From Glycomyces algeriensis (lineage in GTDB: Bacteria > Actinomycetota > Actinomycetes > Mycobacteriales > Micromonosporaceae), in NCBI RefSeq assembly GCF_027622855.1, contig NZ_JAPZVR010000014.1:1-58139 (forward strand): a stretch of DNA of 58,139 nucleotides, written 5' to 3'. Below are positions 24,262-33,160 of the stretch, piece after piece (position 1 is the stretch's first letter; each line of letters starts with the position of its first letter). The notes under the pieces are model-generated. The model was not told the DNA's origin, made no database searches, and saw nothing but the letters and a program-made list of their open reading frames with translations. Position numbers and translations under genes: made by a program.

Positions 24262-25892
24262 TCGAACAGCTCCACGCCGCACTCGAGGAGATCGGCGCCG
24301 ACTACCGCGCCGACACCCCCCGCTCGGTCGTCGTCAGCCTCCCCGGGCAGCGCAAACTCACCATCACCTGCGGTCTCGTCCTCGAAGACCACGCCCTGCG
24401 CGTCGAAGCCTTCGTCGCCCGCAGGCCCGAGGAGCACCACGAGCAGGTCTGGGCGGAACTCCTGCGCCGCAACGGGAAGCTGTACGCCGTCGCGTTCGCC
24501 ACCGACGAGGAGGAGGACATCCACCTCGTCGGCCGCCTCCCCTTCACCGCGGTCACCGCCGCCGAACTCGACCGCGTCCTCGGCCAGGTCCTCGAAGCCG
24601 CCGACACCGCGTTCAACGTCATCCTCGAACTCGGCTTCCGCACCTCCATCGAGGAGGAGTGGCGCTGGCGGCTCGCCCGCGGCGAGTCCACGAAGAACCT
24701 CGCCGCGTTCGAGCACCTCAGGCCGCGCGACTTACAGGCCCCCGGCGGCCAGGACCTCCTGCGCCCGCACCTGCATGTCCTGCGCGCGCTTGTGGAACGA
24801 GTAGAACGCCTCCTCGTGCGCGCTCACGTACGCGATCAGGTACTCCCAGAACACCGCGACCTGCACGTCCTCCAGCTTCGACGCGGCATGGCACGCCGCG
24901 TCGTCCCCGGCCGTCGCCACGACCTCCCCGGCCAGCGCCGCCTCGGCCTCCTCGAGGGACATCGACCCCTCGATCTGCCACGCCGCCTTGAGGTCCCCGG
25001 CCCGGGAGAACAGGGCGCTGCGCAGGTGGATCGGCTCCGCGTAGTCGTAGCCGCGGTCGTCCATGCAGTCCGACCAGGCGTGCAGCGCCTCCGCGACCCG
25101 CTCGTCCACCGCCCAGTCGGTGCCGCCGCGGGCGCCCGCGAGCCCGGCGTGGTTGAGGTAGTCCGGGTAGGCGCCGTCGGCGAGCGCGTCCTCCGCTTCG
25201 CGCATGCACCCGCCTCCGGCGCGCTCGGACTCGCCGACGTCGGGCAGCTGCACCGTCTCGGCCTCCATGCCCGGCGAGCCGTAGTACGCCGCGAAGTAGG
25301 CGTCCTGGTCGCCTTGCGGCAGTTCGGTGAACGGGTCGGGTTCGGTGCGCACGCCCTCGCCGTCCGCGCCCTCATACATGAGGGTGATGGCGGGGTCGTC
25401 GACGCGGATGCCGTAGATCTCCTCGGGCGGCAGGGCGGGGTCGGGCGCGGAGTAGACCCACTCGCCGAGGAGGCCGCGGATGTCGGTGGGCTCCTCGTAT
25501 TCGGTCGCGGCGGGGTGCACGGTGAAGCCGAGGTTCTCGACGCAGAGCCGCGCGACCCGTTCGAGGGCCTGCTCGACCTGGTCGGCCGAGGCGATGTTGT
25601 CGGCGAGGACGGCCTCGGCGGTCGCGCGGTCTATCGGGTCGGGCGGTTCGGCGCAGCCGGCGAGGAGCAGTGCGGCGAGGAGGGCCGGGACGCCGAGGGC
25701 GGCCCGGCCGTGCGGGAGGTCAGGCATAGGTCCACTCGGTGTGGCAGCCTGAGCTGCAGCCCGAGTGCCAGGACTTGTCGACGCCGTTGCGGTAGAAGCG
25801 AACCGTCACCTGGTTGCCCACGGTCGCGGCCGTGGTGGACCGTTTCTTCCCGGTGCTGCCGGAGCCGCTGGAGTTCGAGTAGTAGACGTTGA
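24258..25892 (+). CDS. YbjN domain protein with apparent loss of its stop codon
   Basis: The GTG overlaps the mshA stop (GTGA). Residues 1 to about 157 are a normal actinobacterial YbjN-type protein (Rv0487-like), ending with [32 protein letters not shown], where relatives usually terminate. Here no in-frame stop follows, and the frame runs 387 more codons to TGA at 25890, antisense across the lipoprotein gene and part of the small secreted gene. The extension reads as composition shadow ([14 protein letters not shown]...), not a domain. YbjN proteins resemble type III secretion chaperones in fold; their role here is unknown. Either the stop is truly lost or the sequence has an error near 24728. 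Confidence 0.6.
   Translation: MIEQLHAALEEIGADYRADTPRSVVVSLPGQRKLTITCGLVLEDHALRVEAFVARRPEEHHEQVWAELLRRNGKLYAVAFATDEEEDIHLVGRLPFTAVTAAELDRVLGQVLEAADTAFNVILELGFRTSIEEEWRWRLARGESTKNLAAFEHLRPRDLQAPGGQDLLRPHLHVLRALVERVERLLVRAHVRDQVLPEHRDLHVLQLRRGMARRVVPGRRHDLPGQRRLGLLEGHRPLDLPRRLEVPGPGEQGAAQVDRLRVVVAAVVHAVRPGVQRLRDPLVHRPVGAAAGAREPGVVEVVRVGAVGERVLRFAHAPASGALGLADVGQLHRLGLHARRAVVRREVGVLVALRQFGERVGFGAHALAVRALIHEGDGGVVDADAVDLLGRQGGVGRGVDPLAEEAADVGGLLVFGRGGVHGEAEVLDAEPRDPFEGLLDLVGRGDVVGEDGLGGRAVYRVGRFGAAGEEQCGEEGRDAEGGPAVREVRHRSTRCGSLSCSPSARTCRRRCGRSEPSPGCPRSRPWWTVSSRCCRSRWSSSSRR
24732..25727 (-). CDS. Predicted lipoprotein, function unknown
   Basis: A 331-residue precursor with a lipoprotein signal: basic start, hydrophobic core, and lipobox LLAGC near residue 25, placing it on the outer face of the membrane. 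The mature part is acidic and helical with several cysteines ([42 protein letters not shown]), suggesting disulphides. The spaced C..W/Y pattern resembles other actinobacterial lipoproteins of unknown role. Its ATG overlaps the stop of the upstream small secreted protein gene by 8 bp, so the two are coupled. Its 3' end is antisense to the ybjN read-through. Confidence 0.8.
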   Translation of the reverse strand: MPDLPHGRAALGVPALLAALLLAGCAEPPDPIDRATAEAVLADNIASADQVEQALERVARLCVENLGFTVHPAATEYEEPTDIRGLLGEWVYSAPDPALPPEEIYGIRVDDPAITLMYEGADGEGVRTEPDPFTELPQGDQDAYFAAYYGSPGMEAETVQLPDVGESERAGGGCMREAEDALADGAYPDYLNHAGLAGARGGTDWAVDERVAEALHAWSDCMDDRGYDYAEPIHLRSALFSRAGDLKAAWQIEGSMSLEEAEAALAGEVVATAGDDAACHAASKLEDVQVAVFWEYLIAYVSAHEEAFYSFHKRAQDMQVRAQEVLAAGGL

Positions 25893-26139
25893 CCCAGGCG
25901 TAGTGCTCGCCGCAGGAGGTGAAGCGGGAGCGCCACCGCACGGTCTCGCCGTAGTCGTCGCCGTTGGTGGTCGACACGCCGGACCACCAGTCGTCGCAGC
26001 TCATCGTGTAGTTGACGCCGCCCGCGGTCGCCGGGGACGGCAGTGCGAGCGCGCCCGCGGCCAGGAGCACGGCCATGGATGCCGTCGCTCCTATCCGGCG
26101 CAGGGCGGGGATTAGAGTGGACCGAGGTCCCCTGTTCAT
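25720..26139 (-). CDS. Small secreted cysteine-containing protein
   Basis: A 139-residue precursor with signal peptide (MNRGPRSTLIPALRR, then a hydrophobic core ending LALPSPATAGG). The mature ~100 residues are polar, Ser/Gly/Tyr/Trp-rich, with four Cys ([25 protein letters not shown]) probably in two disulphides. No family is recognised. GGAAGGAATCCGC before the ATG at 26139 sets the start. It is translationally coupled to the lipoprotein downstream; together they form a two-gene extracellular unit inserted between ybjN and gpmA. Confidence 0.75.
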   Translation of the reverse strand: MNRGPRSTLIPALRRIGATASMAVLLAAGALALPSPATAGGVNYTMSCDDWWSGVSTTNGDDYGETVRWRSRFTSCGEHYAWVNVYYSNSSGSGSTGKKRSTTAATVGNQVTVRFYRNGVDKSWHSGCSSGCHTEWTYA

Positions 26140-26429
26140 GCGGATTCCTTCCAGGGCAGGGTGATTCACGGCGCGCGGTCATCTCGGTCGGCACCTGTGA
26201 CCGCGCGCTGACCAGACGCTATCGGCACCCGCGACAGTCCACAAGGCCCGGACGGCGATATGGCACACCGTCCCACAACGTGGACCATCCGCCATGAAAT
26301 GGCACAACCGAGCCGGCCGGCGTCACCCGAGGCCGCAGCCCCCGCGCCCGGCCCTGGGACGGCGACGCCCGCCACACCCGTCCGCTGACCGGGCGGCAGG
26401 ACGGGGGCGGGCACGGCAGGATAGGGGGC

Positions 26430-27182
26430 ATGACCGCTACTCTCGTGCTGCTTCGCCACGGCGAAAGCGAATGGAACGCCAAGAACCTGTTCACCGGCTG
26501 GGTCGACGTGAAGCTGTCGGCGTCGGGCGAGGACGAGGCCCGCCGCGGCGGGCGGCTGCTCGCCGAGGCCGACCTGCTCCCCGACGTCGTGCACACCTCC
26601 CTGCTGCGCCGCGCCATCAACACCTCCGAGCTGGCGCTGGCCGAGGCCGGCCGCTCCTGGATCCCCGTGAAGCGCTCCTGGCGCCTCAACGAGCGCCACT
26701 ACGGCGCGCTGCAGGGCAAGGACAAGGCCGCGACGCTCGCCGAGTACGGCGAGGAGCAGTTCATGACCTGGCGCCGCTCGTACGACGTGCCGCCGCCCGC
26801 GATCGAGGCCGGCTCCGAGTTCGCACAGGACGGCGACGCCCGCTACGCCGACCTCGCCCCCGAGATCCTCCCGGCCACCGAGTGCCTCAAGGACGTCCTC
26901 GAGCGGATGCTCCCCTACTGGTACGACGGGATCGTCCCGGACCTGCGGGCCGGGAAGACCGTGCTGGTCGCGGCCCACGGCAACTCGCTGCGGGCGCTCG
27001 TGAAGCACCTCGACGGCATGACCGACGAGGCCGTCGTCAAGCTGAACATCCCCACCGGCATGCCGCTGCGCTACGAGCTGGACGAGGCCACGCTGGCCCC
27101 GATCACGGCCGGCGGCGAGTACCTCGACCCCGAGGCGGCGGCCGAGGCCGCGGCCGCGGTGGCCGCCCAAGGGAAGAAATAA
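26430..27182 (+). CDS. gpmA: 2,3-bisphosphoglycerate-dependent phosphoglycerate mutase
   Basis: A 250-residue dPGM interconverting 3- and 2-phosphoglycerate in glycolysis. The phosphohistidine motif LRHGESEWN starts at residue 8 (catalytic His10). [11 protein letters not shown], the Glu in [13 protein letters not shown], and [17 protein letters not shown] with the second His follow. An Ala/Glu-rich tail ([16 protein letters not shown]) ends it. It is in its conserved position just upstream of senX3-regX3 and is separated from senX3 by a hairpin, so the genes need not be one transcript. Confidence 0.97.
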   Translation: MTATLVLLRHGESEWNAKNLFTGWVDVKLSASGEDEARRGGRLLAEADLLPDVVHTSLLRRAINTSELALAEAGRSWIPVKRSWRLNERHYGALQGKDKAATLAEYGEEQFMTWRRSYDVPPPAIEAGSEFAQDGDARYADLAPEILPATECLKDVLERMLPYWYDGIVPDLRAGKTVLVAAHGNSLRALVKHLDGMTDEAVVKLNIPTGMPLRYELDEATLAPITAGGEYLDPEAAAEAAAAVAAQGKK

Positions 27183-27198
27183 GCCCTAATGTGCACTC

Positions 27199-27212
27199 TG
27201 CGTTAACGCAGG
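27199..27212. promoter_or_regulatory. 14-bp perfect palindrome upstream of senX3
   Basis: CTGCGTTAACGCAG is its own reverse complement, lying 16 bp after the gpmA stop and 60 bp before senX3. Possible operator; no regulator known. Confidence 0.35.
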
Positions 27213-27225
27213 GTGACATCGGTTA

Positions 27226-27249
27226 CGGCCCGGCGTTCGACGCCGGGCC
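27226..27249 (+). terminator. Terminator after gpmA
   Basis: ACGGCCCGGCG and CGCCGGGCCGT form a stem closed by a short loop, followed by TTTCGGTCC. Ends within a base or two of the stated limits. Confidence 0.7.
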
Positions 27250-27259
27250 GTTTCGGTCC

Positions 27260-27265
27260 TAGGCT
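27260..27265 (+). promoter_or_regulatory. Putative -10 box (TAGGCT) for leaderless senX3
   Basis: TAGGCT ends 6 nt before the senX3 GTG at 27272 and follows the gpmA terminator directly. No Shine-Dalgarno sequence. Confidence 0.45.
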
Positions 27266-27271
27266 GGGTCC

Positions 27272-28519
27272 GTGGCCCACAATGATTCGTCGCAGCCGCT
27301 CGCGTCCCTGCGCAGAAGCGCAGGTCGCGTCCTCACCGGTCTGGCCGCGGGAGCCGCTTTCGGCGCCGCCGCCACCGCGCTCATGCGCACCCGGCAGCGC
27401 GGCGCCCCCCGCCCCGAAGTCCGCACCGCCCCCGTCGCCGACTCCCGCCCCTGGGAGGCCGCGACCGACCTGCTGCGCACCGGCGTGTGCCTGGTCGACG
27501 ACCACAACCGCGTCCTCTACACCAACCGGGCCGCCCGCGACCTGGGCCTGGTGGACGACCACGAGATCGTCTCGCTCACGTTGCGCGCGCTCCTGGCCCA
27601 GGCCCGCCGCTCCGGCCGCTACCGGGACGCCGAGATCGAGGTCCCCAAGCAGGTCATGGGCGAGCCGAGCGCGGTGAGCGTGCGCATCACGCCGCTGCCC
27701 GACGGCGTCTCCGTGGCCGAGTTCCAGGACATCTCCGAGCTGCACCGCGTCGAGCGGGTGCGCCGCGACTTCGTCGCCAACATCAGCCACGAGCTGAAGA
27801 CCCCGGTCGGCGCCATGCAGATCCTCGCCGAGGCGTTGAAGGACGCCGCGGAGGACCCCGACGCGTCGGCGCGGTTCGCCGCGCGCATCCAGTCCGAGTC
27901 CAAGCGCATGAACCACCTGGTCTCCGACCTGCTGGAGCTCTCGCGCCTGCAGGGCGCGGAGAAGCTGCCCGACCCCGAGCCCGTGGAGGTCGACCGGATC
28001 GTCGCCGAGGCGTTCGACCAGACGCGCATATCGGCCGAGGAGAAGGGCATCGAGCTCGCCTACTCGGGCGTGCGCGGCGCGCAGGTGCTCGGTTCGGAGT
28101 CCCAGCTGGTGACCGCGGTGAAGAACCTCGTGGGCAACGCCATCTCCTATTCACCTGAGAACACCGCCGTCGAGGTCGCCACTTCGATAGCCTCTCCAAC
28201 GGGGCACCTGGCGGGGGTCAAGATGGTGACCATCGCCGTGCGCGACCAGGGGATCGGCATTCCCGCCGAGGAGCTGGACCGGATCTTCGAACGCTTCTAC
28301 CGCGTCGACGCGGCCCGCTCGCGTTCCACAGGCGGCACCGGCCTCGGCCTGGCGATCGTCAAGCATGTGGCGGTCAATCACGGGGGTAGGGTCGAAGTGT
28401 CCAGTATGCCCGAAGCTGGATCAGTGTTTACCTTGATGTTGCCTGCTCGTTCCCTTCCGTCCGACGCCACGGCACCGGACTCGGATGCAATCGGAACGAC
28501 CCAGCAAGCCGGCCTGTAG
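27272..28519 (+). CDS. senX3: Sensor histidine kinase SenX3/PhoR type
   Basis: A 415-residue membrane sensor kinase of the phosphate-responsive SenX3-RegX3 system. A single hydrophobic segment (about 18-38) is followed by a PAS-like domain (ATDLLRTGVCLVDDHNRVLYTNRAA). The HisKA box is NISHELKTP with His173. HATPase motifs: N-box VKNLVGNAISYS, G1 VRDQGIGIP, F-box IFERFYRVD and G2 GGTGLGLAIVKH. It phosphorylates the response regulator encoded 12 bp downstream. The GTG start is read as leaderless after a TAGGCT box. Confidence 0.95.
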   Translation: MAHNDSSQPLASLRRSAGRVLTGLAAGAAFGAAATALMRTRQRGAPRPEVRTAPVADSRPWEAATDLLRTGVCLVDDHNRVLYTNRAARDLGLVDDHEIVSLTLRALLAQARRSGRYRDAEIEVPKQVMGEPSAVSVRITPLPDGVSVAEFQDISELHRVERVRRDFVANISHELKTPVGAMQILAEALKDAAEDPDASARFAARIQSESKRMNHLVSDLLELSRLQGAEKLPDPEPVEVDRIVAEAFDQTRISAEEKGIELAYSGVRGAQVLGSESQLVTAVKNLVGNAISYSPENTAVEVATSIASPTGHLAGVKMVTIAVRDQGIGIPAEELDRIFERFYRVDAARSRSTGGTGLGLAIVKHVAVNHGGRVEVSSMPEAGSVFTLMLPARSLPSDATAPDSDAIGTTQQAGL

Positions 28520-28531
28520 AAAGGTTCACTC

Positions 28532-29218
28532 GTGACCCGCGTGCTCGTAGTTGAAGACGAGGAATCGTTCTCCGATGCCCTCTCCTACATGCTCCGCAAG
28601 GAGGGCTTCGAGGTGGCCGTCGCCGCGGACGGCGACGCCGCCATCAAGGAGTACGAGCGCGCCGGGGCCGACGTGGTCCTGCTCGACCTGATGCTGCCCG
28701 AGAAGTCGGGCACCGAGGTGTGCCGCGAGCTGCGGGCGAACTCGAACGTGCCGATCATCATGGTCACCGCCCGCGACTCCGAAGTGGACAAAGTGGTGGG
28801 CCTGGAACTGGGCGCGGACGACTACATCACCAAGCCCTACTCCTCCCGCGAGCTCGTGGCCCGCATCCGCGCGGTGCTGCGCCGCTCGGCGGAGCCCGAC
28901 GACCCGATCGTCACCGTGCTCGAGGCCGGGCCGGTGCGCATGGACGTCGACCGCCACACGGTCACCGTGAACAGCAGCGACGTGCAGCTGCCGCTCAAGG
29001 AGTTCGAGCTGCTGGAGATGCTGCTGCGCAACGCCGGGCGCGTCCTCACCCGCGGGCAGCTCATCGACCGCGTCTGGGGCGCCAACTACGTGGGCGACAC
29101 CAAGACCCTCGACGTGCACGTCAAGCGCCTGCGCTCCAAGATCGAGCCCGAGCCGGGCAAGCCCCGCCACCTCGTAACGGTCCGCGGCCTCGGCTACAAG
29201 TTCGACCCGCACGCGTAA
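28532..29218 (+). CDS. regX3: Response regulator RegX3/PhoP type (OmpR family)
   Basis: A 228-residue two-component regulator. The receiver domain has the acidic pocket VVEDEE, phospho-acceptor Asp52 (LLDLMLPEKSG), the conserved Thr in MVTARDS and Lys in YITKPYSSREL. The winged-helix output domain has FELLEMLLRNAGRVLTRGQLIDRVWG and DTKTLDVHVKRLRSKIE. It controls phosphate starvation genes in mycobacteria and Streptomyces. AAAGG lies before the GTG. The spacing from senX3 is 12 bp. A Pho-box-like direct repeat follows at 29231. Confidence 0.96.
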   Translation: MTRVLVVEDEESFSDALSYMLRKEGFEVAVAADGDAAIKEYERAGADVVLLDLMLPEKSGTEVCRELRANSNVPIIMVTARDSEVDKVVGLELGADDYITKPYSSRELVARIRAVLRRSAEPDDPIVTVLEAGPVRMDVDRHTVTVNSSDVQLPLKEFELLEMLLRNAGRVLTRGQLIDRVWGANYVGDTKTLDVHVKRLRSKIEPEPGKPRHLVTVRGLGYKFDPHA

Positions 29219-29230
29219 GGCCCTCAGGCG

Positions 29231-29252
29231 GCTTCACCCGCCGTTCACCCTC
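29231..29252. promoter_or_regulatory. Pho-box-like direct repeat
   Basis: GCTTCACCCGC followed by CGTTCACCCTC: two 11-bp units carrying TTCACC, as in the Streptomyces PhoP consensus (GTTCACC with 4-bp spacers). It lies 12 bp after the regX3 stop and just upstream of the aldo/keto reductase operator. Confidence 0.5.
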
Positions 29253-29256
29253 CCGA

Positions 29257-29280
29257 ATCCTATAGGATATATCCTATAGG
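29257..29280. promoter_or_regulatory. Doubled CCTATAGG operator
   Basis: CCTATAGG, six A/T bases, CCTATAGG (29259-29280) is a perfect palindrome made of two palindromic octamers, preceded by AT so that ATCCTATAGGAT is complete. The same 12-mer lies 8 bp before the GH95 start at 51290. Likely binding site for a dimeric regulator not in the window. Confidence 0.65.
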
Positions 29281-29325
29281 CCTTGCGGAATGCGATTGCC
29301 GAGCCGGTGCAGCGGCTCCGCTGGA

Positions 29326-29331
29326 TAGGCT
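29326..29331 (+). promoter_or_regulatory. Putative -10 box (TAGGCT) for the aldo/keto reductase
   Basis: TAGGCT ends 6 nt before the GTG at 29338; no Shine-Dalgarno sequence. The CCTATAGG operator ends 45 bp upstream, so a repressor there would sit near or upstream of the -35. Confidence 0.45.
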
Positions 29332-29337
29332 GCACCA

Positions 29338-30333
<996 letters not shown>

Positions 30334-30352
30334 AACGTGCCTGGACGGCGTC

Positions 30353-30380
30353 AGGCCCGCAGGATCGATCCTGCGGGCCT
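30353..30380. terminator. Bidirectional terminator between AKR and hsp20
   Basis: A perfect 28-bp palindrome with half-site AGGCCCGCAGGATC, centred between the convergent genes. Loop bases would have to come from the central GATC. Confidence 0.75.
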
Positions 30381-30384
30381 CGCG

Positions 30385-30819
30385 CTACTTGACCTCGATC
30401 TTCCGCTGGCCCTTGGACGCGGCCTTCGGGACGGTCATGCACAGCACGCCGCTGGAGAGCTCGGCCGTGGTCCCGCTCGCGTCGACCGCGTGCGGCAGAC
30501 GGAGCGCGAACTCGAACGGCCCGGTACGCCGCGTCGAACGCCGCGCGGACCCCTCGATGTGCTCGAACTTCTTGCACTCGCCGCTCACCGTGAGCTCCTG
30601 GCCCTCAAGACTGACGTTGACGTCCTCTTTCTCGACCCCGGGCAGGTCGATGTCGACGTGGTACTCCTCGTCGTTCTCGGTCACGTCGGCCGTCGGCGTC
30701 CAGGCCTCCGCACCCGTGTCCAGCGGCGAGTAGTACGGGCCCATCATGCGATTCATGTAAGCGGAGAAGTCGTCGATGAGACTCATCGCGTCGCTCCTCC
30801 GCGCCGGCATCTGTGTCAT
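30385..30819 (-). CDS. Small heat shock protein, Hsp20 family
   Basis: A 144-residue cytoplasmic holdase chaperone. The alpha-crystallin domain runs from about residue 38 (PTADVTENDEEYHVDIDLPGVEKEDVNVSLEGQELTVSG) to the C-terminal ELSSGVLCMTVPKAASKGQRKIEVK, with the conserved G-V-L motif. An upstream ATG at 30834 exists, but AAGGAGTCCGCC inside that extension is a clean ribosome-binding site for the ATG at 30819. An inverted repeat at 30876-30897 lies 57 bp upstream and may be the heat-shock operator. Confidence 0.95.
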   Translation of the reverse strand: MTQMPARRSDAMSLIDDFSAYMNRMMGPYYSPLDTGAEAWTPTADVTENDEEYHVDIDLPGVEKEDVNVSLEGQELTVSGECKKFEHIEGSARRSTRRTGPFEFALRLPHAVDASGTTAELSSGVLCMTVPKAASKGQRKIEVK

Positions 30820-30875
30820 GGCGGACTCCTTCATCGCGGCGCCTGCCTCGGGCGGCAGACGCGCCCAGGATGGGA

Positions 30876-30897
30876 TTCCCGGTACCGGAACCGGGAA
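30876..30897 (-). promoter_or_regulatory. Near-palindrome upstream of hsp20
   Basis: A 22-bp inverted repeat beginning TTCCCGGT and ending ACCGGGAA, with two mismatched positions in the middle. Candidate repressor operator for hsp20; it does not resemble the CIRCE or HAIR consensus. Confidence 0.4.
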
Positions 30898-31051
30898 ACC
30901 CTGCCAGAGGCCGTCGCCTCGGCGGTGGAGCCGCGGACGCGAGCGGACGGCGCCGCACGGGCCCCGGCGAGCCTCCGGGGGAGGTACTCAGGTATGACAC
31001 CGGCCGACGAATATCCGCCCCGAGTCGGAAGTCCGGTCCGTCACGGGAAAC

Positions 31052-31057
31052 TACGAT
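31052..31057 (+). promoter_or_regulatory. Putative -10 box (TACGAT) before the ydbS-like gene
   Basis: TACGAT ends 7 nt before the ATG at 31065, and no Shine-Dalgarno sequence is visible. Confidence 0.4.
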
Positions 31058-31064
31058 CCGGGAC

Positions 31065-31562
31065 ATGACCTCGTCAAGGACAACGTTGCGTCCGCCCCAG
31101 CACCAGTTCGACCCCCGGGTGAAGCCCTGGTGGCGGGTCCAACTCGCGATCGCCACCGCCGTGCCCGCCGTCCCGCTCCTCGTGCTCGGCCTCCTCATCG
31201 CCCCCGCCCGCCCCTGGCTCCTCGGCCCCGCCGCCGCCATCGCCGTGATCGGCCTCGTCTCCCTTGCGGCCCTGCCGGTCTGGTGGCACCGCGTCCACCG
31301 CTGGGAGGTCACCGACACCGCCGTCTACACCCTCACCGGCTACTTCTGGCGCACCTGGCGCATCGCCCCGATGTCCCGCATCCAGACCGTCGACACCACG
31401 CAGGGGCCGCTGCAGCGCACCTTCGGACTGTCCACTCTGGTCGTCACCACCGCGTCCTCCGCCGGGGCGATCAAACTCGAAGGGCTCGAACAGGACCAGG
31501 CCGCCGCACTCGCCGAGCGCCTCACCGAGCTCACCGACGCCACCCCCGGGGACGCGACATGA
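31065..31562 (+). CDS. Bacterial PH-domain membrane protein, YdbS type
   Basis: A 165-residue membrane protein. Two transmembrane helices (about 25-47 and 51-70) are followed by one bPH_2 (DUF304) domain with the typical WRIAPMSRIQTVDTTQGPLQRTFGLSTLVV strand pattern. YdbS and YdbT form a paired membrane system in Bacillus; YdbST contributes to antimicrobial resistance there. The stop overlaps the start of the next gene (ATGA), as expected for the pair. The start lies 7 nt after a TACGAT box. Confidence 0.88.
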   Translation: MTSSRTTLRPPQHQFDPRVKPWWRVQLAIATAVPAVPLLVLGLLIAPARPWLLGPAAAIAVIGLVSLAALPVWWHRVHRWEVTDTAVYTLTGYFWRTWRIAPMSRIQTVDTTQGPLQRTFGLSTLVVTTASSAGAIKLEGLEQDQAAALAERLTELTDATPGDAT

Positions 31563-33160
31563 GCGACCGCCCCACCGAACCCGAAGGCACTGCCGCCGAA
31601 GACCTCGCTGTTCAAGACCATGCTGTCGAAGACCCCGCCGCCGCCGAGCCCGAGACCCCCTGGCGGCGCCTCCACCGCGACGGCCTCAAATCCACCGCCC
31701 TCTACATGGCCGGCGTCATGGTCGGCGCCGGCACGCCCGCCGCGATCGCCCTCGCCTCGGGCACCTCCTGGCCGATCGCCCTCGCGTGGGTCCTGCCCGG
31801 CGCCGCGCTGGTCATCGGCGCGGTCGTCGCGTTCGAGGCCGTGCGGCTGCGCACCACCCGGTACCGCGTCACCGCCACCCGCGTCGAGATGCACACCGGC
31901 CTGTTCTTCAAGCGCCGCCGCTCCCTTGCACGCGAACGCATCCGCTCCGTCGACCTCGCCGCCAACCCGCTCGAGCGGGTCTTCGGCCTCACCAAGGTCA
32001 AGGTCGGCACCGGCGAAACCGGCAGCGGATCGGGCTCCACCACCGAGCAGACGCTCACCCTCGACTCCGTGCACCGCACCGAAGCCGACCGGCTCCGGCA
32101 GGAGCTCCTGCGCCGCGGCGCCGTCGCCTCCGAAGTCGACACCGAAGGGCGCCTCGCCACCTGGGAACCCGGCTGGCTCAAGTACGCGCCGCTGTCGTTC
32201 CTCACCCCGATGCTCGCGGGCATCGCAGTCGGCGCGGTCTTCCAGGTCGCCGACTGGTTCGGCCGGGGCGGCCTGCCCGTGGAGATCACCGCCGACCTGG
32301 TCGAGGCGCACGGTCCGTGGACCGTCCTCGGCGTCGGCCTCGCCGCGCTCCTGCTCCTCGGCGCCATCGCCAGCCTCGTCCTCCAAGGCGAGGCCTGGTG
32401 GAACCACCGCCTCGACCGCGAACCCGGCGGCACCCTGCGGGTACGGCGCGGCCTCATGATCGCGCGCTCCCTCAGCCTCGAAGAGGAGCGCATCCGCGGC
32501 ATCGAGATCGTCGAACCGCTCGGCGTGCGCACCGCGGGCGCCGGCCGCCTCGACGTGGTCGCCATCGGCCTCAAGACCGACCAGGAGGGCAGCGACCTCA
32601 GCACCCTGGTTCCCGCTGCGCCCCTTGACAAGACGCTCGCCGCCGCCGAAGCGGTGATCGGCCCTCTCGAAACGGGCCTCGCCCCGCACCCCCGGACCGC
32701 GCTGCACCGGCGGCTGCGCTGGGCGGGGGCGACGATCCTGATCGCCGCCGGCCTGGCGACCGGGGCCCACCTCCTGTGGTCGATGCCCGCGCTGCTCAGC
32801 GCCGCCGTCGTCCTGGCCGCCGTGTCGACCTCGGCGTTCGCCGTCTGGACGGCCTTCGACTCGTACGCGTCCCTCGGCCACGCCTCCGGCCCGCGCTACC
32901 TGGTCTCGCGGCGCGGCAGCACCCGCCGCGCCACCGTCCACCTCGACCGCTCCGGGATCATCGGCTGGCGAATCCAGCAGTCGGTGTTCCAGCGGCGCAT
33001 GGGCCTCATGACCCTGGACGCGACCACCGCCGCGGGCAAGGGCCACTACGCGGTCATCGACGCCGACGAGCACGAGATCCTCGACTTCGCCGACGACACC
33101 GTGCCGGACCTGCTGCGGCCCTTCCTGATCAGGGAACCGGTCGGCGATTCAGCGGAATGA
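31559..33160 (+). CDS. Bacterial PH-domain membrane protein, YdbT type
   Basis: A 533-residue partner of the preceding gene. An acidic N-terminal 40 residues precede three bPH_2 modules, each after hydrophobic helix pairs: TRYRVTATRVEMHTGLFFKRRRSLARERIRSVDLAANPLERVFGLTKV; GGTLRVRRGLMIARSLSLEEERIRGIEIVEPLG; and RYLVSRRGSTRRATVHLDRSGIIGWRIQQSVFQRRMGLMTL. It is translationally coupled to the YdbS-type gene by a 4-bp overlap. Its 3' end overlaps the convergent oxidoreductase gene by 12 bp, with no room for a terminator. Confidence 0.9.
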   Translation: MSDRPTEPEGTAAEDLAVQDHAVEDPAAAEPETPWRRLHRDGLKSTALYMAGVMVGAGTPAAIALASGTSWPIALAWVLPGAALVIGAVVAFEAVRLRTTRYRVTATRVEMHTGLFFKRRRSLARERIRSVDLAANPLERVFGLTKVKVGTGETGSGSGSTTEQTLTLDSVHRTEADRLRQELLRRGAVASEVDTEGRLATWEPGWLKYAPLSFLTPMLAGIAVGAVFQVADWFGRGGLPVEITADLVEAHGPWTVLGVGLAALLLLGAIASLVLQGEAWWNHRLDREPGGTLRVRRGLMIARSLSLEEERIRGIEIVEPLGVRTAGAGRLDVVAIGLKTDQEGSDLSTLVPAAPLDKTLAAAEAVIGPLETGLAPHPRTALHRRLRWAGATILIAAGLATGAHLLWSMPALLSAAVVLAAVSTSAFAVWTAFDSYASLGHASGPRYLVSRRGSTRRATVHLDRSGIIGWRIQQSVFQRRMGLMTLDATTAAGKGHYAVIDADEHEILDFADDTVPDLLRPFLIREPVGDSAE

